From the NCBI GenBank assembly GCA_964577985.1, contig CAZOAR010000016.1, forward strand, positions 1-58,724: 58,724 nucleotides of DNA. Direction: 5' to 3'. Made by a program: the position numbers and the translations under genes. Shown here in pieces: positions 8,958 through 17,904 of this stretch. This stretch comes from CAZOAR01 sp964577985. Lineage in GTDB: Bacteria > Gemmatimonadota > CAZMKB01 > CAZNLH01. Every line of letters starts with the position of its first letter. Position 1 is the stretch's first letter. The notes under the pieces were generated by a model. It was given only the letters and a program-made list of their open reading frames with translations, was not told the origin of the DNA and did not search any database.

Positions 8958-10786
8958 CAGCCGGCTCCCTCCACGACAGAGCCACTCATCCCCTCCTCTT
9001 CGTTGCCATGCACATAGAACTTCAAGAGTTCTCCCACCAGAGGAGCAGCGACTGAGCTGCCGTGCCCTGCACCTTCCACAATAGCCACGATCAGCAATTC
9101 CGGGGTAGCCACGGGAGCATAGCCTACAAATACCGAGTGGTCAGCACCGTGAGGATTCTGGGCTGTCCCCGTCTTTCCGGCCATCTCCATCCCGGTTATC
9201 CTCCCGGCATATCTGCCTGTGCCCTTCTCGTCCGCGACGACCCCTTCCAGCGCCTTTCTGAGAGGCTCAATAACGTCAGGCGAAAGCCCATGTCGTTGTT
9301 CTCCGGCTGAATTATCCGCCCCCCTGACGACACGTGGCCGAACGAAATGCCCTCCATTGGCAATCATCGAGAAAAAGACCCCCAGCTGAAGCGGCGTAGT
9401 GAGGATTTCCCCCTGTCCGATTGCGAGGTTCAAGGCGACACCCTTTCCCCACCCCGCTTTTCCATAGCGTTGGTCATACCATCCGATATCGGGAACGAAC
9501 CCCATGGCTTCATTAGGAAGATCAATGCCTGTGGCCGATGCGAAACCGAGAGTCTTTGCCCCGTCGAGTAGATTCTTCAGTCCTATCCTGTTCCCGAGCT
9601 GATAAAAATAAACATCACAAGACTGCACAATCGCCTGGTACAGGTCCAGAGTCCCATGGCCCTCTTCTTTCCAGCAGCGGAACCAACGGTTGCCAAATTG
9701 CAGGCCTCCGAGACATGGCAGCGGTTGCTTGAAATTGAGGTCTACTATTCCCTTTTCGAGGGCCATGAGGGCTACAGCCGGCTTGAATGTGGATCCCGGA
9801 GGATAGCCTGCCTGGGAGACTCTGTTGAAGAAGGGCGATCCAGGGTCATTGACCATCGCCCTCCATTTTGATCGGCTGATCCCGGCAACAAGCGTGTTGG
9901 GGTCGTAATCGGGTCGACTCACCATCGCGAGGATATTGCCGTTCGCAGGATCCATACAGAGAATCACTCCCTTTCGTTCTTTCGGGAACAAGCGATACGC
10001 CTCGAGTTGCAGATCAAGATCTATTGTGAGTTCGACGTCCAAGCCCCTCTGCGGCTGCAGCGGATCTTTTCCTCTGAACGCTCCGATCTCCCGTCCGCGA
10101 GCATCAACCTCAATGAAATAGGCTCCTGGTCTTCCGCGGAGGATGTCTTCGTATATGAGTTCCACCCCATCACGCCCTACGAAGTCCCACTTTTCGGAGG
10201 CCACGTCAGAAGCGATGTCCCTGTCGGAAGCAGTCGTCTCTCCCACGTAGCCGATCAGATGCGACAATTCCCGGCCATAGCGGTAGTAGCGCAGTGGTTC
10301 GGAACGGAAAAGAAGACCCGGTATCAGGCCACCATGTTCCTCGAGGAAAGACCTTACGGCTATATCAACATTGTCCGCCACCTTCACAGGGCGGAACGTA
10401 TTCTGCGAAAGTCTCTTCTTCAGTTCAGCCATCCTGCCCTCATTCAACGTAAGGACATCCGCAAGCCGTCTCAGGACTTCGTCGGTCGACTCTCCGTGAG
10501 AGGGGATCAGATAAAGAGAATAGCTCGGGATATTCTCCGCCAACAGCTTGCCGTTCCGGTCCGTGATCAATCCCCGGGGGGCGGGAATCGATATCTTTCT
10601 CAATCGATTCCTGTCGGAGTGGAGCCGGTATTCTGAGGATTCGAAGACCTGAAGCTGCAGAGATATCAACGCAAGGAACAGGAATGCGACACTGATGAAC
10701 AGCCTGACTATTCTCGCCCTTGCGTTTCTGGAGTCGGAGACGCGTCGCCGGGGAGAACGACGGAGTTTTTTCCACTGTTTCAACAC
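8957..10786 (-). CDS. mrdA: Penicillin-binding protein 2 (transpeptidase)
   Basis: Class B PBP of 609 aa that crosslinks peptidoglycan in the elongation complex. A single N-terminal membrane anchor (RLFISVAFLFLALISLQLQV) precedes the dimerisation domain with RGLITDRNG. The transpeptidase domain has the SxxK motif in PPGSTFKPAVAL, SxN-like SCD in VQSCDVYFYQ, and KTG in MAGKTGTAQNPHG. It starts 11 nt after mreD and is coupled to rodA, which is the standard elongasome order. Confidence 0.96.
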   Translation of the reverse strand: MLKQWKKLRRSPRRRVSDSRNARARIVRLFISVAFLFLALISLQLQVFESSEYRLHSDRNRLRKISIPAPRGLITDRNGKLLAENIPSYSLYLIPSHGESTDEVLRRLADVLTLNEGRMAELKKRLSQNTFRPVKVADNVDIAVRSFLEEHGGLIPGLLFRSEPLRYYRYGRELSHLIGYVGETTASDRDIASDVASEKWDFVGRDGVELIYEDILRGRPGAYFIEVDARGREIGAFRGKDPLQPQRGLDVELTIDLDLQLEAYRLFPKERKGVILCMDPANGNILAMVSRPDYDPNTLVAGISRSKWRAMVNDPGSPFFNRVSQAGYPPGSTFKPAVALMALEKGIVDLNFKQPLPCLGGLQFGNRWFRCWKEEGHGTLDLYQAIVQSCDVYFYQLGNRIGLKNLLDGAKTLGFASATGIDLPNEAMGFVPDIGWYDQRYGKAGWGKGVALNLAIGQGEILTTPLQLGVFFSMIANGGHFVRPRVVRGADNSAGEQRHGLSPDVIEPLRKALEGVVADEKGTGRYAGRITGMEMAGKTGTAQNPHGADHSVFVGYAPVATPELLIVAIVEGAGHGSSVAAPLVGELLKFYVHGNEEEGMSGSVVEGAG

Positions 10787-10797
10787 TGTTACTCCAG

Positions 10798-11274
10798 CTA
10801 TTCAAGGAGTTGCCGTTGGAATAAAAGGAAGGTGACCAGGGCGAGACCCGCAGAATAAACAACAGACAGGGGAGTAAAAAAGAACAACTGCGTGAAAATG
10901 TCTCCAGGCATCCCCCACAGGTAGATCACATAGTATATCACGTCGTGGATCACCTTGAGAAACGCCACCAGGATAACCGCCACCGCAAGGCGATTTCCAT
11001 AGAGAGAGCCCTTGATGAGCGCCCCTGACGTTGCAGCCCCTACCCACGACAGAGGGTTCAAGCCAAGATGAGAAGTTGAGAACGAATCCTCTATCAATCC
11101 AGCGAGGAACCCGACAAGTGCCACACCACCAACACCCCACCGAACAGCCGCCACCGCGATTGCTATCGGGACAAGGTCCGGCAGGGCCGAAACCCTTCCG
11201 AACAGAGAGTGGAAAAAGAGCTGAAGAAAAAAAAGGAGAAAAATGCAGAGGAATGGATACAGTCTCTGGATCAT
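10798..11274 (-). CDS. mreD: Rod shape-determining protein MreD
   Basis: Small polytopic membrane protein of 158 aa with about five hydrophobic segments (for example FLCIFLLFFLQLFFHSLFG). MreD sits in the elongasome with MreC and RodA. Its sequence is poorly conserved in general, and the call rests on topology (GFLAGLIEDSFSTSHLGLNPL is a typical segment) and on position between mreC and mrdA. Its ATG overlaps the mreC stop (ATGA). Confidence 0.9.
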   Translation of the reverse strand: MIQRLYPFLCIFLLFFLQLFFHSLFGRVSALPDLVPIAIAVAAVRWGVGGVALVGFLAGLIEDSFSTSHLGLNPLSWVGAATSGALIKGSLYGNRLAVAVILVAFLKVIHDVIYYVIYLWGMPGDIFTQLFFFTPLSVVYSAGLALVTFLLFQRQLLE

Positions 11275-12194
11275 TCCTGGTACCGGCCGATGCTGTCAGG
11301 TCTGTCTTCCAATCCGATGTTGCCCGGAGAGACGCCCGAAAAGTCTTCCCACAAAGAGGACAGAGAACCCTCTGAGCGGATCAACCAGAGTGGATCCGCT
11401 TTGATATACTCTGAATCCGAAAGGACAAACACCTCCCTGACCGTTTCCAGCCTGACCGTTGGAATAACCGAAGCCACTTTGTGGACGCCCAACGGATCAA
11501 GCGCCACGGATTGGACGATTCCGATCGGAATCCCGACAGGGAAGACAGCCCCGAGCCCGGAGGAAACAACTCGATCCCCTGCTCTTATCTCTGTTCTCAG
11601 ATTGAGGCCTTCAAGATACAGTCTTCCCGCACCACGTGTCGTCACAATTCCCACCTCTCCGCATTCCACAACCATTCCGCTCACTCCAAAGCCGCTCGCA
11701 GCAAAAAGCTCTACCACACTGGATCCTTCATCCACCTCTACTACCTTTCCAACCAACCCTTCCTGATTCAGAACCGGGAGAAGCGACTTCATACCGTCCT
11801 TCCTCCCCTTATCGATGACGATGCTGCTCAACGGCCCTGAAAGATTGTAACCTATAACGCGAGCCGCAAGTAATTCAACCCCTTTTCCGACAGAAAAATC
11901 AAAGAGGCCTCTGAGTCTGATGTTCTCATCTTCTATGATACGCATCGAGCGCAGGGCAAGAGAAAGCCTGATATTGTCTTTCTCAAGCTCCTCGGCGCGT
12001 TCAATCGCCCCGTGATAACGCTCTATCTGATCGATTACAATCTGGAATGGAGTGATGATAGATCTGTTTATTCTTCGATATATGAAAAGTCCTGTTTCAC
12101 GCGGTAGATAGAGAGAGACTATAGAGACGAGAAAGAGGGTGATCACCAGGCATCTCTCACGATAAATCCAGACGTACTTCAGAATCCTCCACAC
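11271..12194 (-). CDS. mreC: Rod shape-determining protein MreC
   Basis: Bitopic periplasmic protein of 307 aa that forms filaments and activates PBP2. One N-terminal membrane helix (CLVITLFLVSIVSLYL) is followed by a coiled coil (ERAEELEKDNIRLSLALRSM), then the beta-rich MreC domain with AARVIGYNLSGPLSSIVIDKG and NQEGLVGKVVEVDEGSS. It starts 17 nt after mreB and overlaps mreD by 4 nt. The C-terminal tail after about residue 275 is not conserved-looking. Confidence 0.95.
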   Translation of the reverse strand: MWRILKYVWIYRERCLVITLFLVSIVSLYLPRETGLFIYRRINRSIITPFQIVIDQIERYHGAIERAEELEKDNIRLSLALRSMRIIEDENIRLRGLFDFSVGKGVELLAARVIGYNLSGPLSSIVIDKGRKDGMKSLLPVLNQEGLVGKVVEVDEGSSVVELFAASGFGVSGMVVECGEVGIVTTRGAGRLYLEGLNLRTEIRAGDRVVSSGLGAVFPVGIPIGIVQSVALDPLGVHKVASVIPTVRLETVREVFVLSDSEYIKADPLWLIRSEGSLSSLWEDFSGVSPGNIGLEDRPDSIGRYQE

Positions 12195-12211
12195 ATTGAT
12201 CCCCGGTTCCG

Positions 12212-13255
12212 CTAGTTGCTGTGGACAAGAACACTCCCGTATTTGTCGGGATCTTCCAGAATCTTCCCCGTTCCTCTCACGACGCAGGTCAGCGGCTCTT
12301 CATCGACGTTGATGGGCAGTTTTGTTTCTTCATGCAGAAGAACATCCAGTCCTCTCAGTTTGGCGCCGCCGCCAGTCATTACGACACCTCGATCCACTAT
12401 GTCCGACGCAAGTTCCGGAGGAGTTTTCTCAAGGGCAAGTCGAACGGCGTCAACGATGGCCATGATCGGCTCCTGGATAGACTCCCTGATTTCGCTCGAG
12501 TGCACGGTTACTGTCTTCGGAATCCCCGTAATGATATCCCTTCCCTTCACGTCAATCTCGAGTTCCTCCTCCATCGGATAGGCCGAGCCAATGCTGATTT
12601 TGATGTTCTCGGCCGTCTGTTCGCCAATCAGCATATTGTAGCTCTTCTTCATGAACTGGATCATCGCCTCATCCATTTCATCTCCACCCTCGCGAATGGA
12701 CGTGTTAGCGACGATGCCTGAGAGGGCGATCACGGCGATCTCCGTCGTTCCGCCTCCGATATCGATAATCATGTTCCCGGAGGGAGTCTCCACTGGCAGC
12801 CCCACACCGATCGCAGCCGCCATAGGCTCCGCTACCAGGTATACTTCTTTCGCTCCTGCCGATTCGGCCGAGTCACGAACGGCCCTCTTCTCGACCTCGG
12901 TGATACCGGAAGGAACACATATGACAAGCTTGGGCCTCAAAGGCAGATAGTGGTTCTTGAGCACCATCCGGATGAAACTCTCGAGCATCTTCTCAGTAAC
13001 TTCGAAGTCCGCTATAACACCATCCTTGAGAGGGCGTATGACGATGGTGTCCTGCGGCGTCCTGCCCAGCATCTTCTTGGCCTCATTCCCTATCGCCTTC
13101 ACTGCCCTGGTTTTTCTGTCGATGGAGACCACCGACGGCTCATTGACAACGATGCCGCGTCCTTTGACATACGCGAGTGTGTTGGCCGTTCCCAGGTCGA
13201 TGGCTATTTCACTCGTCGGACTGAGTACTTTTATCTTCTTCAGGAATCCAAACAT
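12212..13255 (-). CDS. mreB: Rod shape-determining protein MreB (bacterial actin)
   Basis: Actin-like ATPase of 347 aa that organises lateral wall synthesis. Visible actin-fold motifs are phosphate 1 (IAIDLGTANTLAYVKG), connect 1 (PLKDGVIADFEVTE), phosphate 2 (NMIIDIGGGTTEIAVI) and the adenosine motif (GVVMTGGGAKLRG). Length and motifs match the family closely. It follows the orphan parA gene by 55 nt on the same strand and heads the canonical mreBCD-mrdA-rodA order. Confidence 0.98.
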   Translation of the reverse strand: MFGFLKKIKVLSPTSEIAIDLGTANTLAYVKGRGIVVNEPSVVSIDRKTRAVKAIGNEAKKMLGRTPQDTIVIRPLKDGVIADFEVTEKMLESFIRMVLKNHYLPLRPKLVICVPSGITEVEKRAVRDSAESAGAKEVYLVAEPMAAAIGVGLPVETPSGNMIIDIGGGTTEIAVIALSGIVANTSIREGGDEMDEAMIQFMKKSYNMLIGEQTAENIKISIGSAYPMEEELEIDVKGRDIITGIPKTVTVHSSEIRESIQEPIMAIVDAVRLALEKTPPELASDIVDRGVVMTGGGAKLRGLDVLLHEETKLPINVDEEPLTCVVRGTGKILEDPDKYGSVLVHSN

Positions 13256-13310
13256 GTTTTCTCAAGCTCCATGGGATAATGTTGTACTACTGGCTGGCTT
13301 CTCCTCCGGT

Positions 13311-14153
13311 TCAGTTATTTTCGCCCTCAATTTTTCCGTGAGCAAGTTCCGCGCCTGACTCCCCGTCGACACGTCCCGGGAGCTCGTTCCTGCCTCTCAA
13401 CCTGCTAATGAATTCCTCGCTCAGTTTCATGAAGGATCTCGCAGCCGGACTACCTGCGCCCGCCTGCAGGATGGGTGTGTGTGATCCAGGGCACCCCATC
13501 AGGGAATCGATGCGCTCTATGGTCGTGTTGAACACGTTCCGGCCGAAACTTGAGCGAAGGTTTCCGATTATCTCCTCCACGGCATTCGATCTGTAATCAA
13601 CCATCGTCAGGAGTATCCCCATGAACTCCACGCCGCAATCCATGTTTCGCTTCAATTCCTCCTGTATTCTCAGTATCTCATGTAGCCCCCTCACAGAGAG
13701 GATTGATGGAGTCGCGGGTATCAGCAGGAAGTCGGACGCGATCAGCGCGTTGACGAGAAGGAGATTGACCGTTGAGGGACAATCGAGGAGGATACAATCG
13801 AAGTCTCTCTTCAAATACCCGGTCAGGTTTTCTTTCAGGACGCTCTCTCTTCCCTTTCTGGAGGCCAGTTCCAGGTCGGCGTTAATCAGCTCGGGGCTCG
13901 AAGGCACGATGAAGAGCCCGGAGACGGAGGTTCCCAGTATAGCCTTCTCCATCTTGAGACCTCTCAGGATGACATCCAGGAGGCAATAACTGGCACTGGC
14001 ACGGTGGGCTCCCAGTGAAAATGTCGCGTCGCCCCTCGGCACAAGGTCTATTATCAGGACGTTATGGCCGCCCATGGCCAGAGCTGAACCGAGGTTGACC
14101 GCGGTTGTCGTCTTACCGGTTCCGCCCTTCAGGTTTCCTATCGAGACAATCAT
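13311..14153 (-). CDS. ParA/Soj-family ATPase without an adjacent parB
   Basis: MinD/ParA-type ATPase of 280 aa. The deviant Walker A is NLKGGTGKTTTAVNLG, followed by VLIIDLVPRGDATFSLG (A' motif) and the Walker B strand DCILLDCPSTVNLLLVNAL. ParA proteins position DNA or protein cargo on the nucleoid or membrane. No ParB or HTH partner is nearby; the gene sits between ald and mreB, which suggests a link to cell shape or envelope positioning rather than plasmid partition. The C-terminal 25 residues are acidic and probably disordered. Confidence 0.88.
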   Translation of the reverse strand: MIVSIGNLKGGTGKTTTAVNLGSALAMGGHNVLIIDLVPRGDATFSLGAHRASASYCLLDVILRGLKMEKAILGTSVSGLFIVPSSPELINADLELASRKGRESVLKENLTGYLKRDFDCILLDCPSTVNLLLVNALIASDFLLIPATPSILSVRGLHEILRIQEELKRNMDCGVEFMGILLTMVDYRSNAVEEIIGNLRSSFGRNVFNTTIERIDSLMGCPGSHTPILQAGAGSPAARSFMKLSEEFISRLRGRNELPGRVDGESGAELAHGKIEGENN

Positions 14154-14294
14154 TCCGGGAATATGCCTCTGTTACCGCATCAACGATGAAACGATCCGAG
14201 CCAGGTACCAGACCCGCGATGGTCGACATCAACCGACATGCCGTTCTTTCGCGGCAGATCGAGAGGATGTACAAGGTAAAAAGGAATATCCTTG

Positions 14295-15410
14295 TCAGTT
14301 GACGATGTCAGACGGATCGAAATGGTCCAGAGAAAAAGCCTCGGCGATACTCGGGTGGGTTATCTTCCCGTCAACCATGTTCAAACCGCTGAGCAGGGAC
14401 TGATCTTCTCTGCACGCTGCCCTCCACCCCTTTTCAGCAAGGGCGAGCACATAGGGAAAAGTCGCGTTCGTAAGGGCGAGAGTGCTGGTTTTCGGGACCG
14501 CTCCAGGCATGTTCGCGACGCAATAGTGAACGACACCATCCACAACGAACGTCGGTTCGCTGTGAGTCGTGGGCCTGACGGTCTCTATGCATCCTCCCTG
14601 ATCGACCGCAACGTCCACCAGTACGGATCCATCCTCCATCAGCACCAGGTCGTCCCGGCTCACCAGCTTCGGTGCCCTGGCACCTGTGAGAAGAACAGCA
14701 CCCACCAGGAGGTCCGTGGATGGGAGCAACTCTCTGATGCTCTGCGGATTCGAATAGACCGGATACACATTGCTCGGCATAATGTCAGACAGATATCGCA
14801 GGCGTTCGAGGTCGACATCCAGTATTGTCACATGCGCCCCAAGCCCTGCCGCCATCTTCGCGGCGTTGGTGCCTACGACCCCTCCACCGAGGATAGTCAC
14901 CCGGGCGGGTGGAACACCCGGCACGCCGCCTATGAGTATTCCTTTGCCCCCTTCTGTCTTTTCAAGAAACTTTGCTCCCTCCTGGATGGCCATGCGTCCC
15001 GCCACCTCGCTCATCGGTACGAGGAGAGGAAGATCCCCGTTACTCCCTTCCACCGTCTCATAGGCGATGGCAACACACCCGCTTTGCAACACGCCCTTGA
15101 GAAGCCCTTCCGCCGCTGCAAAGTGGTAAAAAGTAAAAACAACCTGATCCTTCCGCAGGAGAGGATATTCCTGTTCGAGGGGCTCCTTGACCTTGACCAC
15201 CATCTCCGAGCGGGCAAAGACCTCCTCAGGTCCGTCCACTATTTCCGCACCGGCCTTCAGATAAAGATCATCGCCAAAACCGCTTCCACTCCCGGCAGAT
15301 GCCTCAATCAGCACGTCATGATGATTTCTGACCAGTACTTCCACTCCGGATGGGACAATTGCCACCCTGTTTTCGTCCGTCTTTATCTCTTTTGGAACAC
15401 CTACTATCAT
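14295..15410 (-). CDS. ald: Alanine dehydrogenase
   Basis: NAD-dependent L-alanine dehydrogenase of 371 aa, converting alanine to pyruvate and ammonia. The N-terminal MIVGVPKEIKTDENRVAI is split by family motifs GVPKEIK and ENRVA. The Rossmann motif is VTILGGGVVGTNAAKMAAGLGA, followed by TILDVD. The catalytic region has FTFYHFAA. The start at 15410 lies one base after the pnp stop (TGA-A-ATG), so translation is probably coupled to pnp. An upstream in-frame ATG would overlap pnp and adds 11 unconserved residues. Confidence 0.95.
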   Translation of the reverse strand: MIVGVPKEIKTDENRVAIVPSGVEVLVRNHHDVLIEASAGSGSGFGDDLYLKAGAEIVDGPEEVFARSEMVVKVKEPLEQEYPLLRKDQVVFTFYHFAAAEGLLKGVLQSGCVAIAYETVEGSNGDLPLLVPMSEVAGRMAIQEGAKFLEKTEGGKGILIGGVPGVPPARVTILGGGVVGTNAAKMAAGLGAHVTILDVDLERLRYLSDIMPSNVYPVYSNPQSIRELLPSTDLLVGAVLLTGARAPKLVSRDDLVLMEDGSVLVDVAVDQGGCIETVRPTTHSEPTFVVDGVVHYCVANMPGAVPKTSTLALTNATFPYVLALAEKGWRAACREDQSLLSGLNMVDGKITHPSIAEAFSLDHFDPSDIVN

Positions 15411-15411
15411 T

Positions 15412-17514
15412 TCATTCCGTCCCCTGTTTGCGGGATGCCTCATCGAGAGCCGCTTTACGGCTCAATTTGATCCTCTTCTGATCATCTATTCCGATGAGTT
15501 TAACCCAGACCTTATCTCCCACTTTCACCACATCCTCCACCTTCCCAACACGCTTGTGATCTAACTCAGAGATATGAACAAGCCCCTCAACCTTGGGCAA
15601 TATCTCGACAAAAGCGCCGAAAGGCTGTGTATTCTTTACTGTTCCGTGATACAGCTTACCCACCTCAGGCTCCTCAATGATTTTCTCTATCATTGCCCTG
15701 GCTTTTTCACCACCTTCCTGGTCCACCGAAGCGATCACGAGCGAACCATCGTCTTCCACTTCTATCTTTGCGCCGGTCTCCTCGACGATGCTCCTGATCA
15801 TCTTGCCCCCGGGACCTATGATGTCGCCGATTCTGTCTTTAGGCACCATCATTGAGATTATGCTCGGAGCAAATTCTGATAGATTGGACCTGGGCTCTGA
15901 AATCGTCTTGCCCATGATGTCCAGAATGCTCAACCTCGCGGCTCTTGCCTTCCTCAGGGCTTGCTCCATGATCTCATAGCTTATGCCCTCGATCTTTATG
16001 TCCATCTGGAAGGCCGTTATCCCCTCACGTGTACCTGTTACCTTGAAGTCCATGTCTCCCAGCTTGTCCTCATCCCCGAGGATATCGGTCAGAATCGCCA
16101 CATCATCACCTTCCTTCACCAGGCCCATGGCGATCCCCGCGACGGCGGCCTTAACAGGTGCGCCGGCGTCCATAAGGGACAGCGAGCCGCTGCAGACCGT
16201 TGCCATCGATGAAGATCCGTTAGACTCCATGATGTCCGCGACTATTCGTATGGTATAGGGAAACTCAGCACCTGCCGGGATCGTCGACTTCAGGGCACGT
16301 TCCGCCAGAGCGCCGTGTCCGATCTCTCTACGGGCGGGGCCCCTGATCATTCTGACTTCTCCCACGCTGTAAGGCGGGAAGTTATAGTGGAGCATGAAGG
16401 ACTTGCTCGACTCTCCCTGGATGCTGTCAACCCTCTGCTGATCCGAAGAGGTCCCCAGTGTGACTACCGCAAGCGCCTGTGTCTGTCCCCTCGTGAAGAT
16501 GGCCGAGCCGTGAGTCCTGGGAAGAACACCTATTTCGCATGTGATCGGCCTGATTTCGTCCAGTCCGCGGCCATCGATTCTCTTTCCGTCTTTCAGGATC
16601 ATGCTGCGCATAACCCCTCTTCCTACGTCGTCCACGACCAGCCGGACCGCTTTATCCGCATCAGGGGCTTCATCCTCCAATTCAGCGGTCAACTTCTTTA
16701 TGATCTCCTTCAGCCTTTCCCGACGGTCTTCCTTCTCCCTGATAGACAGCGCCTCTTCCACAGGAGTTACACTCTTCTCCCGAATCCTGTCGATGAGTTC
16801 TGAATCGACGGGTGGTGGCGAGTAACTTTTCTTCTCCCGGCCGCATTTCGATCTCAACTCTTCCTGGATATCGATTATGGCGGCAATAGTCTTCTGTGCT
16901 TCCCGGATCGCCCCGATCATCACATCCTCCGACACTTCCAGGCCGCTCCCCTCCACCATTACGACAGAGTCCCTCGTACCCACGACCGTGATATCCAGAC
17001 TACTTTCCTCCAACTGAGGGCATGTCGGGTTGACGATGTAGCCTTCCGCGTTCATTCCCACCCTGACCGCTCCCAGGCGTGCAGGGAACGGGATGTCGGA
17101 AATCGCCAGCGCGGCCGAGGCGCCTATTACTGAAAGGACATCCGGGTCGTTCTCCTGGTCATAAGAGAGGACCGTGGCCATGATCTGAACCTCGTGAAAA
17201 TATCCTTCGGGAAAGAATGGGCGAAGGGGCCTGTCGATCAAACGAGCTGTGAGAGTCTCCTTCTCGCTCGGTCTTCCCTCCCTCTTGAAAAACCCCCCCG
17301 GTATCTTCCCGGCGGCGTATGACTTCTCCCTGTAATCGCAGAAAAGCGGCAGATAGCCCCTTTCGTAATCTGGTTCATCCGTGGCAACCACGGACACCAG
17401 CACAATTGTCTCGCCATATTGCACGAGGACCGCTCCATCCGCCTGCCTCGCTACTCTCCCCGCTTCCAGTGTTAGCGGTTGTCCGTCGATCATACATTCT
17501 ACTTTATTTATCAT
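15412..17514 (-). CDS. pnp: Polyribonucleotide nucleotidyltransferase (PNPase)
   Basis: 3'-5' phosphorolytic exoribonuclease of 700 aa. Two RNase PH domains are present (LTARLIDRPLRPFFPEGY in the first; KRIDGRGLDEIRPI and HGSAIFTRGQTQALAV in the second), with the all-alpha linker between them. The C-terminus holds a KH domain (IGDIIGPGGKMIRSIVEETG) and an S1 domain (FGAFVEILPKVEGLVHISEL). It is 47 nt after rpsO, the classical rpsO-pnp order. The protein trims and degrades mRNA, usually as a trimer. Confidence 0.98.
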   Translation of the reverse strand: MINKVECMIDGQPLTLEAGRVARQADGAVLVQYGETIVLVSVVATDEPDYERGYLPLFCDYREKSYAAGKIPGGFFKREGRPSEKETLTARLIDRPLRPFFPEGYFHEVQIMATVLSYDQENDPDVLSVIGASAALAISDIPFPARLGAVRVGMNAEGYIVNPTCPQLEESSLDITVVGTRDSVVMVEGSGLEVSEDVMIGAIREAQKTIAAIIDIQEELRSKCGREKKSYSPPPVDSELIDRIREKSVTPVEEALSIREKEDRRERLKEIIKKLTAELEDEAPDADKAVRLVVDDVGRGVMRSMILKDGKRIDGRGLDEIRPITCEIGVLPRTHGSAIFTRGQTQALAVVTLGTSSDQQRVDSIQGESSKSFMLHYNFPPYSVGEVRMIRGPARREIGHGALAERALKSTIPAGAEFPYTIRIVADIMESNGSSSMATVCSGSLSLMDAGAPVKAAVAGIAMGLVKEGDDVAILTDILGDEDKLGDMDFKVTGTREGITAFQMDIKIEGISYEIMEQALRKARAARLSILDIMGKTISEPRSNLSEFAPSIISMMVPKDRIGDIIGPGGKMIRSIVEETGAKIEVEDDGSLVIASVDQEGGEKARAMIEKIIEEPEVGKLYHGTVKNTQPFGAFVEILPKVEGLVHISELDHKRVGKVEDVVKVGDKVWVKLIGIDDQKRIKLSRKAALDEASRKQGTE

Positions 17515-17561
17515 TACTTTCTCCTGAGGAATACCGTTTGTTCCTGAGTATTCCCTCTTTT

Positions 17562-17831
17562 TTACTTTCTCAGACTGAGTTCCCGGAGTATACGATGGTA
17601 GCTGTTGATGTCTTTCTTCTTTAGATAATCAAGCAATTTTCTCCTTCTGCCCACGACTTTCAGAAGCCCTCTTCTTGAATGATGATCCTTCTCATGTGTC
17701 TGAAAGTGCTTTGTCAGCGACACAATCCTTCTCGTAAGGAGAGCAATCTGCACCTCGGTAGAGCCCGAATCACTTTCATGAATTTTGAACTTGTCGATGA
17801 CTTCTTTTTTCGCATCTTTTTCCAATTCCAT
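17562..17831 (-). CDS. rpsO: Small ribosomal subunit protein uS15
   Basis: uS15 of 89 aa, a 16S rRNA-binding protein of the 30S platform. Signatures are GSTEVQIALLTRRI, HFQTHEKDHHSRRGLL and VGRRRKLLDYLKK. I place the start at 17831 (MELEKDAKKE), giving the usual 89 residues, with GGGAG 7 nt upstream; a Met six codons earlier would overlap this ribosome binding site. Confidence 0.96.
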   Translation of the reverse strand: MELEKDAKKEVIDKFKIHESDSGSTEVQIALLTRRIVSLTKHFQTHEKDHHSRRGLLKVVGRRRKLLDYLKKKDINSYHRILRELSLRK

Positions 17832-17874
17832 AATTTTCTCCCGTTTCAATCCCTTGGATCAGAGAATTCGATAA

Positions 17875-17901
17875 TTTATAACGAAAACTCGTCTTTGTAA
17901 A
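17875..17901 (-). promoter_or_regulatory. Weak candidate promoter of rpsO
   Basis: TTTACA (17896-17901), 15 nt, TATAAA (17875-17880) on the minus strand in the 73-bp gap between ribF and rpsO. The spacer is short, so this is tentative. Confidence 0.3.
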
Positions 17902-17904
17902 GTG

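Noticed and set aside
14292..15470. A 392-codon plus-strand open frame opposite ald
   Set aside because: Antisense to a clear alanine dehydrogenase and without family features.
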